Source: Cycas panzhihuaensis
Taxonomy: Eukaryota; Cycadophyta
Length of the DNA stretch: 64,000 bases
Reading direction: 5' to 3'
Assembly: GCA_023213395.1 (NCBI GenBank)
Contig: CM041465.1
Coordinates: forward strand, 158,479,741 to 158,543,740
The position numbers and the translations under genes are program-made. Positions 11,213-22,556 of the stretch are shown piece after piece; position 1 is the first letter of the stretch, and every line of letters starts with the position of its first letter. The notes beneath the pieces were generated by a model that searched no databases, had not been told where the DNA came from, and was given only the letters and a program-made list of their open reading frames with translations.

Positions 11213-11640
11213 TCCCATTCTCTATTACTAAAGTCTCCATTTCATGTGCATGCACTTATCTAAAGTTCACTGGGCAGTAAATGTTGCTCAAAACATCAAA
11301 TATCCTTGCATGATTATTGAATATTTTGTATACAAATTGGTATCGATGCAACAACCTTTAGAAGAACTACCTTTGATTTAAATAGTTGTTTCATATAGAA
11401 GAAAAGAAGAAAATCATGGTACAAAAGGTTGAATCTGGGCAGCACTGACACATTTCTGCAACTCTAAAGCCTATTGAACCACAGAAGCAGTACCACCTCC
11501 GGATATCTACGTTTTGTCCATTTGAACATGACCGAGTATATGTATTTCTCTGAGTCACAACCCTTTGGCAAAGACGTGGAAGGTGGTTTTTTTTTTTTTT
11601 TTGACCAAAGGTGCACCAGGTACAACCAACTGCGATCAAA
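11213..11640. other. Spacer, no gene recognised
   Basis: AT-rich sequence between the TPK remnant and gypsy J. It includes a 17-nt T run (11587-11603 region). The frame read on from RNase H loses all similarity below about 11640. Confidence 0.4.
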
Positions 11641-12910
11641 GGCTTATTGATTAAGTATTGTAAACCCTGGTAATCAACAAAAACGACAAAGGGATTAGCC
11701 AACAAATAGTGTCTGAACCTTTGTAAGGTATGTACCATGCCCAGTCCACTTCTCTCTATGACTGAATAATTTCGTTTGGCAGAAGTCAATTTTCTACTTG
11801 CAAAATAAATAGGAAGGTCCACTTTTCCATTCGTTGGCTAGGCCAAAACACAGCCAATAGCATGTAGTGAGGCATCCACATGGACATGAAATGGTTTATC
11901 CCAATCAGGAAACCACAAAACAGGGGCTTCTGCTACCTTTTTCTTTAAAAGGTCTAATGCCAATTGTTGTTTCAACATCCATTCCCAGACCACTACTTTT
12001 TTTAACAAGGCTTCTAAGGGGTGAGCAATCTGGGCATACCTGCGAATGAACTTGCAGCAATATCCCATCATCCCCAGAAATCCTTTTAAATTCTTTGTAT
12101 TCTGTGGTATTTGAAAATTTATAATGACTGCTACTTTTGCTAGATTCATTAGCAATCCTTCCTTAGTCACAATATGCCTAAGCAACGAACCAAATTGTAC
12201 CATAAAAGTACACTTCTTCGGATTTAGACAAAGTTTACTTTTCCTACAAATTTCCGGCATCAAACGTAAGTTGCTCAAATAATTTTTAGCAAGCTATATA
12301 GTGTCCAGTCATCTAGGAAAACCTCAATGGTTTTTCCTATCACTTCTCTAAAAATATTTAGAATAACCCTTTGAAAGGTGGCAGTGCATTAGTGAGCCCA
12401 AACAGCATCACCCTGTAGGCATATGTGCCCCATTCAGTCACAAATGTGGTCTTCAATTGATCTTTGAGGGCTATCCTGACTTGGTTATAGCCGTTGAATC
12501 CATCTGTGAATGAGAAGACTTCATGCTCAGCTACCTTTTCTAGTACATCCTCTGTGAATGGAAAAGGGTCTCATTTGGTGGCTTTGTTCAGAGCTCTGTA
12601 ATCCATGCAGACTCTTAACTTCCCATTCTTCTTAGGTACCACTACTATTGGGCTAACCCATTCACTATTCTCTACTTCAAAGATATATCCTGCCGCCAAC
12701 AGTTTATCTAGCTCATTCTTGACTTGCTCCTTGTACTCAAGGTTCATTCTATACGACCTCTATTTAACTAGCTTTGTATTTTCCATCAACTCAATTTTAT
12801 GTTCTCTAAGCTCAGGGGGAATCCCTTTGAGGTCCTTATAGGACCATGCAAAAATATCCTTATACTCCATAAAAAGAGTCGTTGCTTGTTGAATTATCTC
12901 TTAGTCCTAA
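11641..12910 (-). pseudogene. Gypsy J reverse transcriptase and RNase H
   Basis: From high to low coordinates: the entry segment (KNELDKLLAAGYIFEVE), WVSPIVVVPKKNGKLRVCMDYRALNKATK (12610-12700), a stop, FTDGFNGYNQVRIALKD, and the catalytic box as FLDD at 12308-12319. The thumb (LNPKKCTF, FLGMMGYCCKFIRRYA) and RNase H start (FHVHVDASLHAIGCVLA) lie in 11838-12278. IYFASRKLTSAKRNYSVIE lies in 11641-11822. Several stops and frameshifts occur. The first two aspartates of the catalytic triad region are readable, but the protein could not be made. Confidence 0.8.
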
Positions 12911-13049
12911 TGGTTGCCTATAGTGACCAGTTTAGGTTCTACCTTAGTTCCAATGTTCCTTTTTTTTTTTTTTTAATTAGAGATCCTTCCCTTGTACTGC
13001 CTTCCCATCAAGCTACAATTCATAGGTTGGGGATCGGTTGATTTCTTGT

Positions 13050-13860
13050 TGTCCATATTCCAATTTGGAATAGAATGGGGGGAAAGACTTCAATTGTTCC
13101 TCACGCTCTTCTTCCAACAATGGACTAAATTCTGATTCCTATTCTTTTTCATTCTTTTCTATTTGGTAATAGTGCTTTATAGGATTTTCAAATATTTCTT
13201 TCATAGCTAGTAAAACTCTATGAATTGACTTACATGGATTGTAGAAAGAAAAGGTATGTACAAAATTCCTTACTACTATGTCCCATTCCCAATTTCCTTC
13301 ATTCTGCCTTTCCCCATCTAAGTACTAGATCAAATTGGTACCTGTCAAGCATATCGGTAATTGATGTACCCATTCCCACTTCAGACTTTGATCTTGTTCC
13401 CAGATTGTTACACAATTCCAAGTATATTGTTTAGGATCAATCCTGAATATAGGCAACCTATTATTTTGTTTTTGGAATCGGATTAAAAATGTTCTTGCCA
13501 TTCTTTCCCAATTACAAAATTGTGTCTTATGTGTCTCATACCAAGCTAAAGCTTAACCACTCAAAGAAAAGGGAAACAGATACAGCCAATCAATCTTTTT
13601 ATTCTCAAAAAGCTTAGTACATTCTTTTATGTGTTTTTCTGCTTTTCCACTTTCACCCCAAAATTGAGGTAAGCTTCCAAGAAATTCTTTAAAGTTACCT
13701 GGACAATTTTCTAATCTTCTTTCAATGGTCCTTTCTTCGAACAATTTGTCCAAGGTTTCGTGTGGATCGTTCGAGCTTTCTAGTTCTTCTTCTGTTACAA
13801 AATGCTCCTCTTCCTTGCTTTCAACTTCCTCATTCTCTTCTGGATCCAATCCATCCTAAC
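13050..13860 (-). pseudogene. Gypsy J Gag remnant
   Basis: An acidic start (EENEEVESKEEEH) is followed by NFKEFLGSLPQFWGESGKAEKHI, LYLFPFSLSG, a stop, and ALAWYETH ... FLIRFQKQ. This is the retrotransposon Gag pattern (a hydrophobic core ending in A-x-x-W-Y, then F-x-x-x-F). The open piece is 13553-13849; the remainder down to about 13050 is broken. No zinc knuckle or protease is visible between it and reverse transcriptase. Confidence 0.65.
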
Positions 13861-15046
13861 ACACTTCCAGTTGATCGTAGTTCATAGTTCATTGCTAATA
13901 AAATGGCCATTATGGGAGGGTGTCAAAAATAATGCTAATTTCCTAGGTTTCTTATAAAAATTATTAGACAAAGTTTAAGTCCAAATGACAATACAAATGT
14001 CTTGAAATAAGATTTTCCATTTGTGATTAGCATAAAACTACATGTGGTAGAGTTAGTTACCAGTGCTAATTTAGTAGTAGATTTGCAATAGGGTGCTTAC
14101 TCCTATACTTAGAAATTCTATTATAAATTGTAACTATGTAATGCAACCTTTTTCACGCGAGTATAATGTGATTTCCATCCAATATTGTTATGAGTGTTTT
14201 GGTGAAAGCTCTACAAATCCATCATCACAGCATTGTCACATACAATAGCACATAAAGAGTTTCTATAACCCTTAGTATTGCATTAATGAACAAGCATATA
14301 ATACATTACAAAGCAAAACTCAAGTCTCACACCTAAGCCAATGTGAATGTCTCTTTTATCTTACCTCAAAGTCACCTTATACAAAACGATGTGACTTCTT
14401 TCATGCCTTTACATCTATGTTATCAAAAACGTGATATCAGGGTCATTTCTCATTTTTGAACTATGAAAACGTAAAAATGGGCCGAAAATGGACCAAAAAT
14501 GTTTATGAGCCATTTCCAACCCTGACCCACGTTTCTAATGACATTTTCCACAACCACAAACATTTTTAGCCCTGCACATACAATTTGTAGGGTCCATATG
14601 CCAAGTGGGCCCCATAAAACTTAATAAATTCTAAGTTTTAAATGGTTTTCTAAATTTTTTTTAAGTGTTTTTTAAGAGGAAAACAAAATTTATTAAACAA
14701 AAGAAAAAAAAACACTATCTATTACTTTTTAAAAACAAAAAAAAATGCAAAACAACACCCACAAAACTGTGGACAAATACCTTGGGCCCAAACCCATGTG
14801 TAGAAACAGTGGGCCAAAAACAACAAGCCAAGCTGGCAGTTTTTTGCCCATTGGCCCATGGCTTTCAAGCCATTGTTTCTTGAACTCCATAGCCTTTTGA
14901 TAATTGTTTTTGGTTCACTTTCAACACATGCATCTAGTGCTTTAAGTATTATTCTATCTCCTTGTTTTATAGTATGTTTGTAGGTGACTCTACTTGTGTA
15001 CATTGTGCAAATGGCTTCACAATCTTTTGTTGGTGGTGGCCATTGT
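13861..15046. other. AT-rich sequence; part probably the left piece of the K LTR
   Basis: No ORF or motif is recognisable. ATGGGAGGG followed by TGTCAAAAATAATG (13911-13931) looks like a tract plus LTR start, but I found no matching end. The last part, up to 15046, is continuous with 26105 once element Q and one copy of its ATTGT duplication are removed. It is therefore the left portion of the sequence that ends as an LTR at 26535. Confidence 0.4.
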
Positions 15047-15386
15047 TGTTAAAATATCCAATTGAGATCATTCAATATCAAGAACAATGGAACAAGTATC
15101 ATGAGCATATGAAGATAGAATTAACTCATAACCGCAATGTCTACATCATAACAACATCACAATAATCTCCATCTTGACTCAATGTTTCCTACTCTACCTC
15201 ACTCACTTATTTATACATCATAAGTGAGAATATGTAGGATAAGGTGAGTTACATGTGGAACTATTTACATGTAACACAACACCTATGGCATAACACCTAT
15301 TAATTGACCAATAAACTATAGACTAAATACTTGCACAAATGTGCATTACAATAATATCATAATATGTGACTCTCTAAAGTCTAACA
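15047..15386 (-). repeat. 3' LTR of Q
   Basis: It runs from TGTTAAAATATC to GTCTAACA and closely matches 25763-26099 and 40877-41214 in the same orientation. The tract CCTCCCCAT (15387-15395, a polypurine tract on the minus strand) lies directly inside it. ATTGT precedes it. Confidence 0.9.
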
Positions 15387-15399
15387 CCTCCCCATAATG
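15387..15399 (-). promoter_or_regulatory. Polypurine tract of Q
   Basis: The minus strand reads CATTATGGGGAGG ending exactly at the LTR edge. Such tracts prime plus-strand DNA synthesis. Confidence 0.75.
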
Positions 15400-16636
15400 C
15401 ACATTTGGGGAATTCTTGAATTTGCAACGTCTTGATCTTGGAATTGTCTTGAAAATAATGTCTTCACTTTGATCTTCATCTCCATTCCTGCAGTGATATC
15501 CTAACAGTAGTCTTCGAGAGTAATGGTCATTGAACTTGGCATTCTTCATCCTGATGTGCAACATTGAATCCTTCATCATACAAAGAATATAGTAGATCAT
15601 AGTTGGTCCAACTTTGAATTTGATGTAGATCTGGTAAGTAATCATGTAGGTAATCATCGAAGGCATCTTAAAATTTGAAGTATATATCAAGCATGTCTTC
15701 AAACATTATTTCAATCACCACCTATTTGCTTTCATTTTCTTCAACATATGAATAATGAACATCTATTGAACCAACATCCAAATTTGAAGATAAGACATCA
15801 AAAGAAAAATCAACATCACTTAAAAAGTGAGCATCAACATCCTTTATGAGTTCTCCCTTTTGACTAACAATTCCTTCATCTTTTGAAGCAGAGTCTTCAT
15901 CAACTTGTGAACAATTTAGATTAAAATCAATATTCAAATTAGGAATTGAGCTTGTATCAACAAATTTATCTTCAACAAGGCAATTTAATTCGAATTCTTC
16001 CTCCCCTGAAACAATAGGTTCATCTAGAGAAACTTCTATTGCTTGATCACAATCATCACTAGTAGTTCATCAACCTTAGCATGCTCAGTAATCTCATTAA
16101 ATTCAACAACACATTCAAAAGTATTTTCTTTACATTCATCAGTATCCTTATCAATTTCTTGATATACCTTTTCACCTGTATCATCAGTATTGTCTTCATC
16201 TTGTTTACCTATATTACAATCATCAATGATTTTGTTTGTTTCTTCAAGAGTCTCTTGTACTTCTTGAGGACTCTTTTCATACACATCCTTCAAAAGATTC
16301 TAGGCTTCTTTGGCAGTACCAACGTTATGAATTGCATGAATGAGAAAATGGTAAGAAGAAGGAAGATCATCTTTACAAAATATAGCAAACATAACATCAA
16401 TTGTTATTCTGTTCATTTTTCTAAAATTCCCACCCCCCCCGCCCGACTTCTACATCAATTAAGATAGCACCGTCAATGATGATTTTCCATAACCCTTTGC
16501 CCATAAATATATTTTGCATTTTTATTGCCCAATATCGAAAATTTGTTCTGGTGAATTTAGGTAAGGGAAAAGGAAAATCTGTTAGCCAATACTCATTCCT
16601 TTCAGGCACAAAAACGATGACGTCATCCAACTCCAT
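15400..16636 (-). pseudogene. Q gag-like ORF with acidic C-terminus
   Basis: The start codon at 16636 opens MELDDVIVF, followed by the copia Gag N-terminal pattern (FTRTNFRYWAIKMQNIFMGKGLW). A frame break follows at a run of G/C (16430-16443), then IFCKDDLPSSYHFLIHAIHNVGTAKEA, a TAG, and LLKDVYEKSPQEVQETLEETN, as in copia Gag (UBN2-type). From 16290 to 15722 the frame continues as a strongly Asp/Glu-rich stretch with no zinc knuckle. A basic tail follows (FKTIPRSRRCKFKNSPNVHYG, about 15395-15460). The acidic, knuckle-free C-terminus is unusual for copia Gag. Function is unproven. Confidence 0.65.
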
Positions 16637-16682
16637 AATGTAAGAATGAGTTGATTAAAAGCACATCACATAGAATTCATGC

Positions 16683-17851
16683 TGATCCGTTTCGGATCTT
16701 TAAAATACTCTAAATACTTTGTTTTTCATGTAAATGGTCTTTATGTAGTAGAAAATTGCCTTAAAAAGGCTTAATGGTCTTCATTTAGTAGAAATATGCC
16801 TTTAAAAAGGCTTAAAAATGTAAAAAAATGTATTTCTACAAGTGTAAAAAGGTGCTATAACTGCTACCAAGCTGCTATTAAGGTGCTACAACTACTACCA
16901 AGGTGCTACTAAGGTGCTACAACTACTACCAAGGTGCTACCAAGGTGTTACGCAAGTGCTACGGCTGCTACAGAGCTACTACAGTCACACAAGTACTACG
17001 CCATTCTTGACCTTGCAATGACCTTGTTGTTACTTACGCTACGCAGAAGTCAAAAAACGGAAAAATAACAAAAACAGAAATGGTTTTGGCGGCACAAACG
17101 GCAACCGTTTGGCACGAAATTTGAGGAGAAGGTGCGCACACGTGTCCTCTACGCATTCAAAGAGGAAAAACTTGAAAATAAAAGAATTTTAGCAAGATTT
17201 ATCAAACCGTTTTGAAAAACCGTTAGAAAACGGAAAAACGGAAATATCTCTCTCATATGGAAACGCTTTTAAGCGAAATTCGAGAGAGGAATCCGGGGGA
17301 TCAAGACAGGGATTTTTGACACGAAAGGGAGGACGCCGCAGCCCTAGACGCAGCACGGAGCAAGATTCAAGGAAAGCAGCAAGAAATTGACTTTCCGGAA
17401 GGAGAACGGCTCCAAGTGTGGAAAACTGCGTTGGGAGAAGAACACAGCCGAAACGCAGCGGAAAAATCTGTTGCGGGGATCTGGAAGGAGCCCAGAAAAT
17501 CGTAGCCGCAGTCCAGAAGAGAAGACAGTAAAGAGTAGCAGTCTCAGAAGAGACGCTAGCCAGTTTCTTCCTCACCAAAACAAGGTTTTTGGTAACAAAA
17601 GACCAAAAACGGGTTGCAGACTTCGAGACAAAGCTTCCAGCGAATGAGCAGCAGCTCAAGGAGAGCCCAGCTCTCATCTTCTCTCTCCCAAAACGCTGCA
17701 GCAGTCCATTGCATGCTCAACAGAGCACAAACAAAGGAGTTTTTGTAAGAAAATTCCAAAAATTTGAAATTCTATGTAATCATATGTATATTGTTCTGGA
17801 TTTTGTTTCAATTGGTTAAAGTTTTCACTTTCCCATTCAAGATTCAGATCA
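16683..17851 (+). repeat. 5' LTR of P
   Basis: This 1169 bp LTR starts TGATCCGTTTCGGATC (itself a short inverted repeat) and ends TTCAGATCA. It holds a doubled segment of about 41 bp (16733-16812) with GCCTTAAAAAGGC hairpins, then a variable run of GGTGCTAC-type repeats (16850-16990). It is 67 bp longer than the 3' LTR, mainly because of that run. Confidence 0.93.
16850..16995 (+). repeat. Short tandem repeats (AAGGTGCTAC type) in the P LTR
   Basis: Units such as AAGGTGCTACAACTACTACC recur about six times with small changes. In the 3' LTR (22718-22805) only three to four units remain, so the array has changed length since insertion. Confidence 0.8.
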
Positions 17852-17858
17852 ATATTTT

Positions 17859-17870
17859 TGGTATCAGAGC
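17859..17870 (+). promoter_or_regulatory. Primer-binding site of P
   Basis: TGGTATCAGAGC matches the initiator-Met tRNA 3' end and lies 7 bp inside the 5' LTR. Confidence 0.9.
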
Positions 17871-18047
17871 TAGTTTCTTGAAACCCTTGGGATTTTAGGG
17901 ATTTTAAAGAAAAAGAAAGAAAAGAAAAAGGAAAAAAATCCTCTTGCTTTCATTGTAGAAGTTTGTATGAAAACTAGATACCAATATCTGTTAACAGGTG
18001 AACCTCTAACCGAGCCTCTGGAGAGAGAAAGAAAACAGCGAAGGAAT

Positions 18048-18965
18048 ATGGCTGATCCGGAACAGAAAATGGAGGAAAGGTTCGTGAAAATAGAGCAGAA
18101 CCTCGACAGGCTAACCCAGCTTGTGGCGCAGTTAGTTGCAACTTCTTCTTCAACAGCCAAAGGCATAAAGAAGGAAGAAGAAGAACCGATGAAAGAGGAG
18201 ACGAATGAAGAGTTGGTAGAAGACCAACAAGAAAATATTGAAGATGACAATCGGGCAGTATTCACACAGCCATTCAAGGTAGAGGTAAAACTTGAATTGC
18301 CCATCTATGATGGAACGTTGGATGCTGAAAAATTAGATAATTGGCTGGACCAATTAGAGACTTATTTCTCCATTTATGGGTATAAAAACCAGCAGAAAAT
18401 AACTTTTGCTAGGTTAAAATTATCTAAACATGCATTAGTTTGGTGGAATGCATACATTAAATCCCATAATGTAAATGAAATCACTTGGCAGCTTAAAATC
18501 CTCATAAAAGCAATTCTATCCTATTGGATATGAAGAGCAACAGAGGATTGAATAGCAATATTATCAACAGGAAAGAGGCCAAAATGTCCAAGATTACACA
18601 ATGTAATTTCGAAGCAAAATTTGTGTTGGGCATCTCTTTACTGGGTAAAGACATGATGCTGAAATATATTGGAGGACTGCACCAGCATATTCAGCAAGAA
18701 CTTCAACTGTTTGAAGTCAAATCACTCGACGAAGCCAGCAAGAAGGCGATTGCCATAGAAAAGAGGAATAAGAAGGTTTATGCTGAAAGGAAAAGGTTTG
18801 CATCTCCAGAAGGTAGCAACAAACATATCTGAGGAATGAAGTTTCCAAGTAAAGTTGGACAACAATCCATTAGGGGTTTTGGCAAGATGAAACAAGCCAA
18901 TACCACCCAAATCAAAATCACTTGTACTCATTGCAAGCGAGCGGGTCACACAGAGAAGAAATTGG
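18048..18965 (+). pseudogene. Gypsy P Gag with knuckle remnant
   Basis: I place the start at 18048 (MADPEQKMEERF), preceded by an in-frame ATG at 17967. A coiled, charged N-terminus is followed by the Gag domain (LPIYDGTLDAEKLDNWLDQLETYF, LVWWNAY). A frameshift comes near 18500-18520, then FEAKFVLGISLLGKDMMLKYIGGL (18600-18690) and a zinc knuckle start (CTHCKRAGHTEKK, about 18931-18965). The last cysteine of the knuckle is lost by a small frame change. This Gag would form the particle core. Confidence 0.8.
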
Positions 18966-19679
18966 TTTCTACACCCAGAGAAAAGACCCAAGAACAAGGG
19001 GAAAGGTAAAGTTAAAACTGAAGGTAAAACTTTACTAAACTCTGTAGGTGATGAAAATGTTAGCGGCATTGAAGAAGCCAATGAGAAGTTGATGCTCATG
19101 GCTAATGCGGAGACTGGAGACAACCATCAGCAAGTTGATCCAGAGATTAGAGAGGAGCTCTTCATGGTAAGAATCCAAGTGAAGCAAAGCATGGTTGATG
19201 CCATCTTTGATGGAGGAAGCCAAAAGAATCTAATTTCAGAAGCATTGGTAAAGAAACTGGGATTAAAAATGCATGCACATCCAAAACCATATCCTCTTGG
19301 ATGGTTGCAAAAAGATTCAGAGTTGCAGATTACTCACCAATGTAAGTTTAAATTTGCAATTTCTGAAAAGTTCATTGATGAAGTTGAATGTGAAGTAGTC
19401 CCTTTGGATGTTTGTCAAGTTGTGTTTGGCCCATATCTCTATGATAGAGATGGAGTTCACCACGGAGGTCGAGAAAGATTCGACTCATCAAGGACGGAGA
19501 TCGGATCGATCAATGCATCAAAGCCACGTAAGAAGATTTCTCATATCTTCCCAACAAGCAAAAGATTAATTAATGCTTGTAGGAAGTTTGTCTTCTTGAT
19601 GATAAAGCCAAAGGTGGAAGAAAATGAGCAAGCGAGTCCTCAATACAGCCTTTGGATAGGAAGCAAGTCTGCAGATTGA
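18966..19679 (+). pseudogene. Gypsy P protease region
   Basis: The frame at 19089-19679 holds the retropepsin pattern IFDGGSQKNLISEALVKKLGL, with Gly where Asp is normally followed by Ser or Thr; the active site is therefore altered. The VPLDVCQVVFGPYLYDRD block follows, as in plant gypsy proteases. Just before it comes a Lys-rich linker after the knuckle. Stops separate it from reverse transcriptase. Confidence 0.75.
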
Positions 19680-19811
19680 AAGCCTAAGGAATAGGTGCAG
19701 TGGCGTATTCCAAGAGCCGAAGGGTTGCCCCTAAAAGGGCAATTGAACATGAAATCCAAATTTGGTTCTTGATTCACCTTTTCTTAGAATCTTAGTCTCT
19801 CAAAACTCGCT

Positions 19812-20642
19812 TTGGAGAATGAAGAGATTAAGAGGCAGATTCAAGAACTCCTGGAACAAGGAGTGATTAAGCCAAGTTGTTCCCCATGTGGATCACCTAT
19901 TGTTTTGGTGCCAAAGAAAGATGGAGGATGGACAATGTGCATTGACTACCGAGCATTGAACAAGATCACCATAAAGAACAGACATCCCTTACCACGGATA
20001 GATGACTTGTTGGACCAGCTGCAGTCGGCAAGATATTTCAACAAAATGGACCTAAAATCAGGTTACCATCAGGTTTGAATCCGAGAGGAGGATACTTGGA
20101 AGACAGCCTTCAAATCGAAGCAAGGATTGTTCGAATGGTTGGTGATGTCGTTTGGTCTGTGCAATGCACCTGCCACCTTCGTGAGGTTGATGAATGAGGT
20201 ATTAAGACCCTTCATTGATGAATTTGTAATTGTTTATCTAGATGATATTCTGATTTTTAGCCAAACATGGGAGGAGCACCTCCAACATGTTGAGCAAGTG
20301 CTCAAAGTTCTCCAAGAGCAGCAGTTGAAACTAAATCTAAAGAAGTGCGAGTTTGGAAAGCAATCTCTCGTCTTCTTAGGTTTCGTGGTTGAAGGAGGAG
20401 AATTGAAGATTGACCCAGCAAAGATCAAAGTCATTCTCAATTGGCCCACACCCAAAACAACCACAGAGGTAAGATGTTTCATTGGTGCATGTCAATATTT
20501 AAGAAAATTTATTTTTAGATTCTCTCAAATTGCAGCACCTCTTCATGCATTGATGGGAGGACATACAAAATTTCATTGGGAGAATGAACAAGAAAAAGCT
20601 TTCAAGCTTTTGAGCGAGAAAATCTGCGAGGCACGGTGTTAG
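19812..20642 (+). pseudogene. Gypsy P reverse transcriptase
   Basis: The segment begins [21 protein letters not shown] and runs through [21 protein letters not shown] and [17 protein letters not shown] at 20077 stands where Arg is usual (a CGA-to-TGA change). The frame resumes at 20127 through FGLCNAPATF and the catalytic YLDD in VIVYLDDILIFS (about 20233), then KCEFGKQSLVFLGFVV and CFIGACQYLRKFI. The catalytic aspartates are retained. It ends in a frame break at 20642. Confidence 0.88.
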
Positions 20643-20925
20643 CTTTACCCTCATTGCGAAGCCATTTGAATTGGAGACTGATGCTTCAGGTTATGCCATG
20701 GGAGCAGTATTGAAGCAAGAAGGAAAACCGACAAAGATACCATTCGAGAGACATTCAATGGGCTGTCATAAACTACCCAACTTACGATAAGGAGCTCTAT
20801 GCATTGCACCAAGCAGTGAAGCATTGGAGACCCTATTTGTTGGGAAAAGAAGTGGTCATCCACAGACCACAAGCCTTTGCAATTTTTGCGACTCGGTCAA
20901 ATTGCGGCAGCTAGGCACATGAAGT
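20643..20925 (+). pseudogene. Gypsy P RNase H
   Basis: Split over two frames: LETDASGYAMGAVLKQEG (about 20668-20722) carries the first catalytic Asp. It is followed, in another frame, by INYPTYDKELYALHQAVKHWRPYLLGKEVVIH (about 20769-20865). At least three frame breaks occur. The domain would remove RNA from the RNA/DNA hybrid. Confidence 0.75.
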
Positions 20926-22457
20926 GGATGTCCTATTTGCAGCGATTTCACATCGTGGTAAAATACAAGAAAGGAACCATTTAATAAGATTGCGGACTTG
21001 CTGTCCGGACCTCTTCAACAAAGAAGGTAATTCCAGCTTGTTGGTAGCTATGCAATTTCAACCTTTACGCCATGATGAATATGTTGATTTGTATTTGAAA
21101 GATGAGGCATTTAAGCCTATCTTTGAGCAGCTACAGCAAGGAAAAGTAGTTGCAGATTTCCAGCTGAAAGATGGACTTCTTTTTAAACAAGACAAGCTTT
21201 GCATTCCAAAGCATGCAGACCGAATGAAGTGGATAAGAGAAGCTCACACCTCTCGAGTTGCAGGACATTTTGGAGTGGGAAAGACGTTGCTAAACTTGCA
21301 GCGATATATGTATTGGCCAAACATGCAAAGAAGATGTGACTACAAAGAAGACGAGGATGTACATTATGTAGTACATCAAAGCCAGCCAATAGGAAGTTTG
21401 GATTGTATATTCCACTTCCTGTTCCATCACGACCGTGGGAAAGTATCTCCATGGATTTCTTGGGAGGACTACCACAAACCAAGAATGGTATGGATTATTT
21501 GTTTGTTGTTGTTGATCGGTTCAGTAAAATGGTGATGTTGATTCCCTGTAAGAAAACACATACAGGAGAAGACATAGCTAGATTATTTTTTCAGCATGTT
21601 TGGAAGTATTTTGGACTTCCCAACTCAATCATTTCGATCGAGACAGATTTACGAGTCATTTTGGCAAACACTTTGGGGCATGATGGATACGGTTAAAGAT
21701 GAGTATGACTTTTCATCCTCAAGCAGACGGCCAGACCAAGTTGTCAACAGGACATTGGTACAAATTTATACGAGGATACAATGCCAAGCATCCTAAGACT
21801 TGGGATGAAAGTCTCCCATACTTGCAATTTGCATTCAACAGAACTATTCATAGCTCAACCCAGAAATCACCATTTGAGGTATGTTTGGGATTTCTGCCTG
21901 CAAGTCCTTTCGATTTAGAATTTTCTGCTCAACTTTCTGCAGGAAATGGAAAGGAGGAAGAAGAAGACGAAAAGGCACAAAGATTCTTGGAAAGAATCAG
22001 GAAAATCCATCAACAGGTTGAAGAGAAGCTTCAAAAGTCTCAACAGAGATACAAGCAGCGCCATGATGCACATAGAACCAGCCATTCCTTTAAAGAAGGA
22101 GATAGAGTTTGGTTGCACCTCAGTAAGAAAAGATTGCAAGGTGAAGGCAAAAAGTTAAAGCCTTTACGATATGGTCCTTTTACAATTTTGAAGAAAATTG
22201 GGGAAAATGATTTCCAGCTTGAACTTCTAGAATTCATGAAGATGTATTCCGTAGTGAATGTTGAGAATCTGAAGATGTTCGAGCCATCCATGTTGGATGA
22301 AGATGAAGACGGAGTTCCACTCTTACCAAACCCAGAGGAGTTGCGGATAGAGAAAGAAGAACCAATGCAAAATGATTGCATTCTTCAAAGGAAGCAGACC
22401 GAGACTCGAAGAGGCATAATTGAGTCCTTCGATTGCAGAGAAAGGACAAGTACCTAG
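20926..22457 (+). pseudogene. Gypsy P integrase with C-terminal tail
   Basis: The HHCC-type entry (HTSRVAGHFGVGKTLLNLQRYMYWPNMQ) is at about 21243-21328. The core follows at 21403-21696 (SMDFLGGLPQTKNGMDYLFVVVDRFSKM, first catalytic Asp present). At the third catalytic position the frame reads FHPQADGQTK, with Lys in place of the expected Glu. The C-terminus (21699-22457) has a GDRVWLHL-type GPF/Y segment (LRYGPFTILKKIGENDFQLEL) and a charged tail that could be a worn chromodomain. Frame breaks at about 21345 and 21695 prevent expression. Confidence 0.85.
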
Positions 22458-22556
22458 CAAAGCAAAATGGTACAATAAGGAAACAGGGAAAATCAAATTC
22501 CCTCATCTACAACTATAAAGTTCATGAGGCCATGAACTCCTAAAAAAGGGGAGTTC

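Larger units (their letters stand above)
11641..13860 (-). mobile_element. Gypsy element J remnant
   Basis: Gag, reverse transcriptase and RNase H of a Ty3/gypsy element are recognisable on the minus strand. Integrase is missing. I could not identify LTRs, PBS or target duplications. This reverse transcriptase (PIVVVPKKNGKLRVCMDYRALNK, FTDGFNGYNQ, FLDDWTLYS) differs clearly from that of gypsy element P, so it is a separate lineage. Confidence 0.8.

Noticed and set aside
13911-14230. Purine run followed by TGTCAAAAATAATG, possible solo LTR
   Set aside because: No second copy, no target duplication and no clear CA end could be found in the window.
16081-16467. Plus-strand hydrophobic frame of 128 codons
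   Set aside because: It is antisense to the acidic part of the Q gag-like ORF; Asp/Glu codons read as Ile/Phe/Leu on the other strand.
17189-17819. Overlapping open frames on both strands (about 60-160 codons)
   Set aside because: They lie inside the P LTR and recur in its 3' copy with shifted frames; nothing resembles a protein family.
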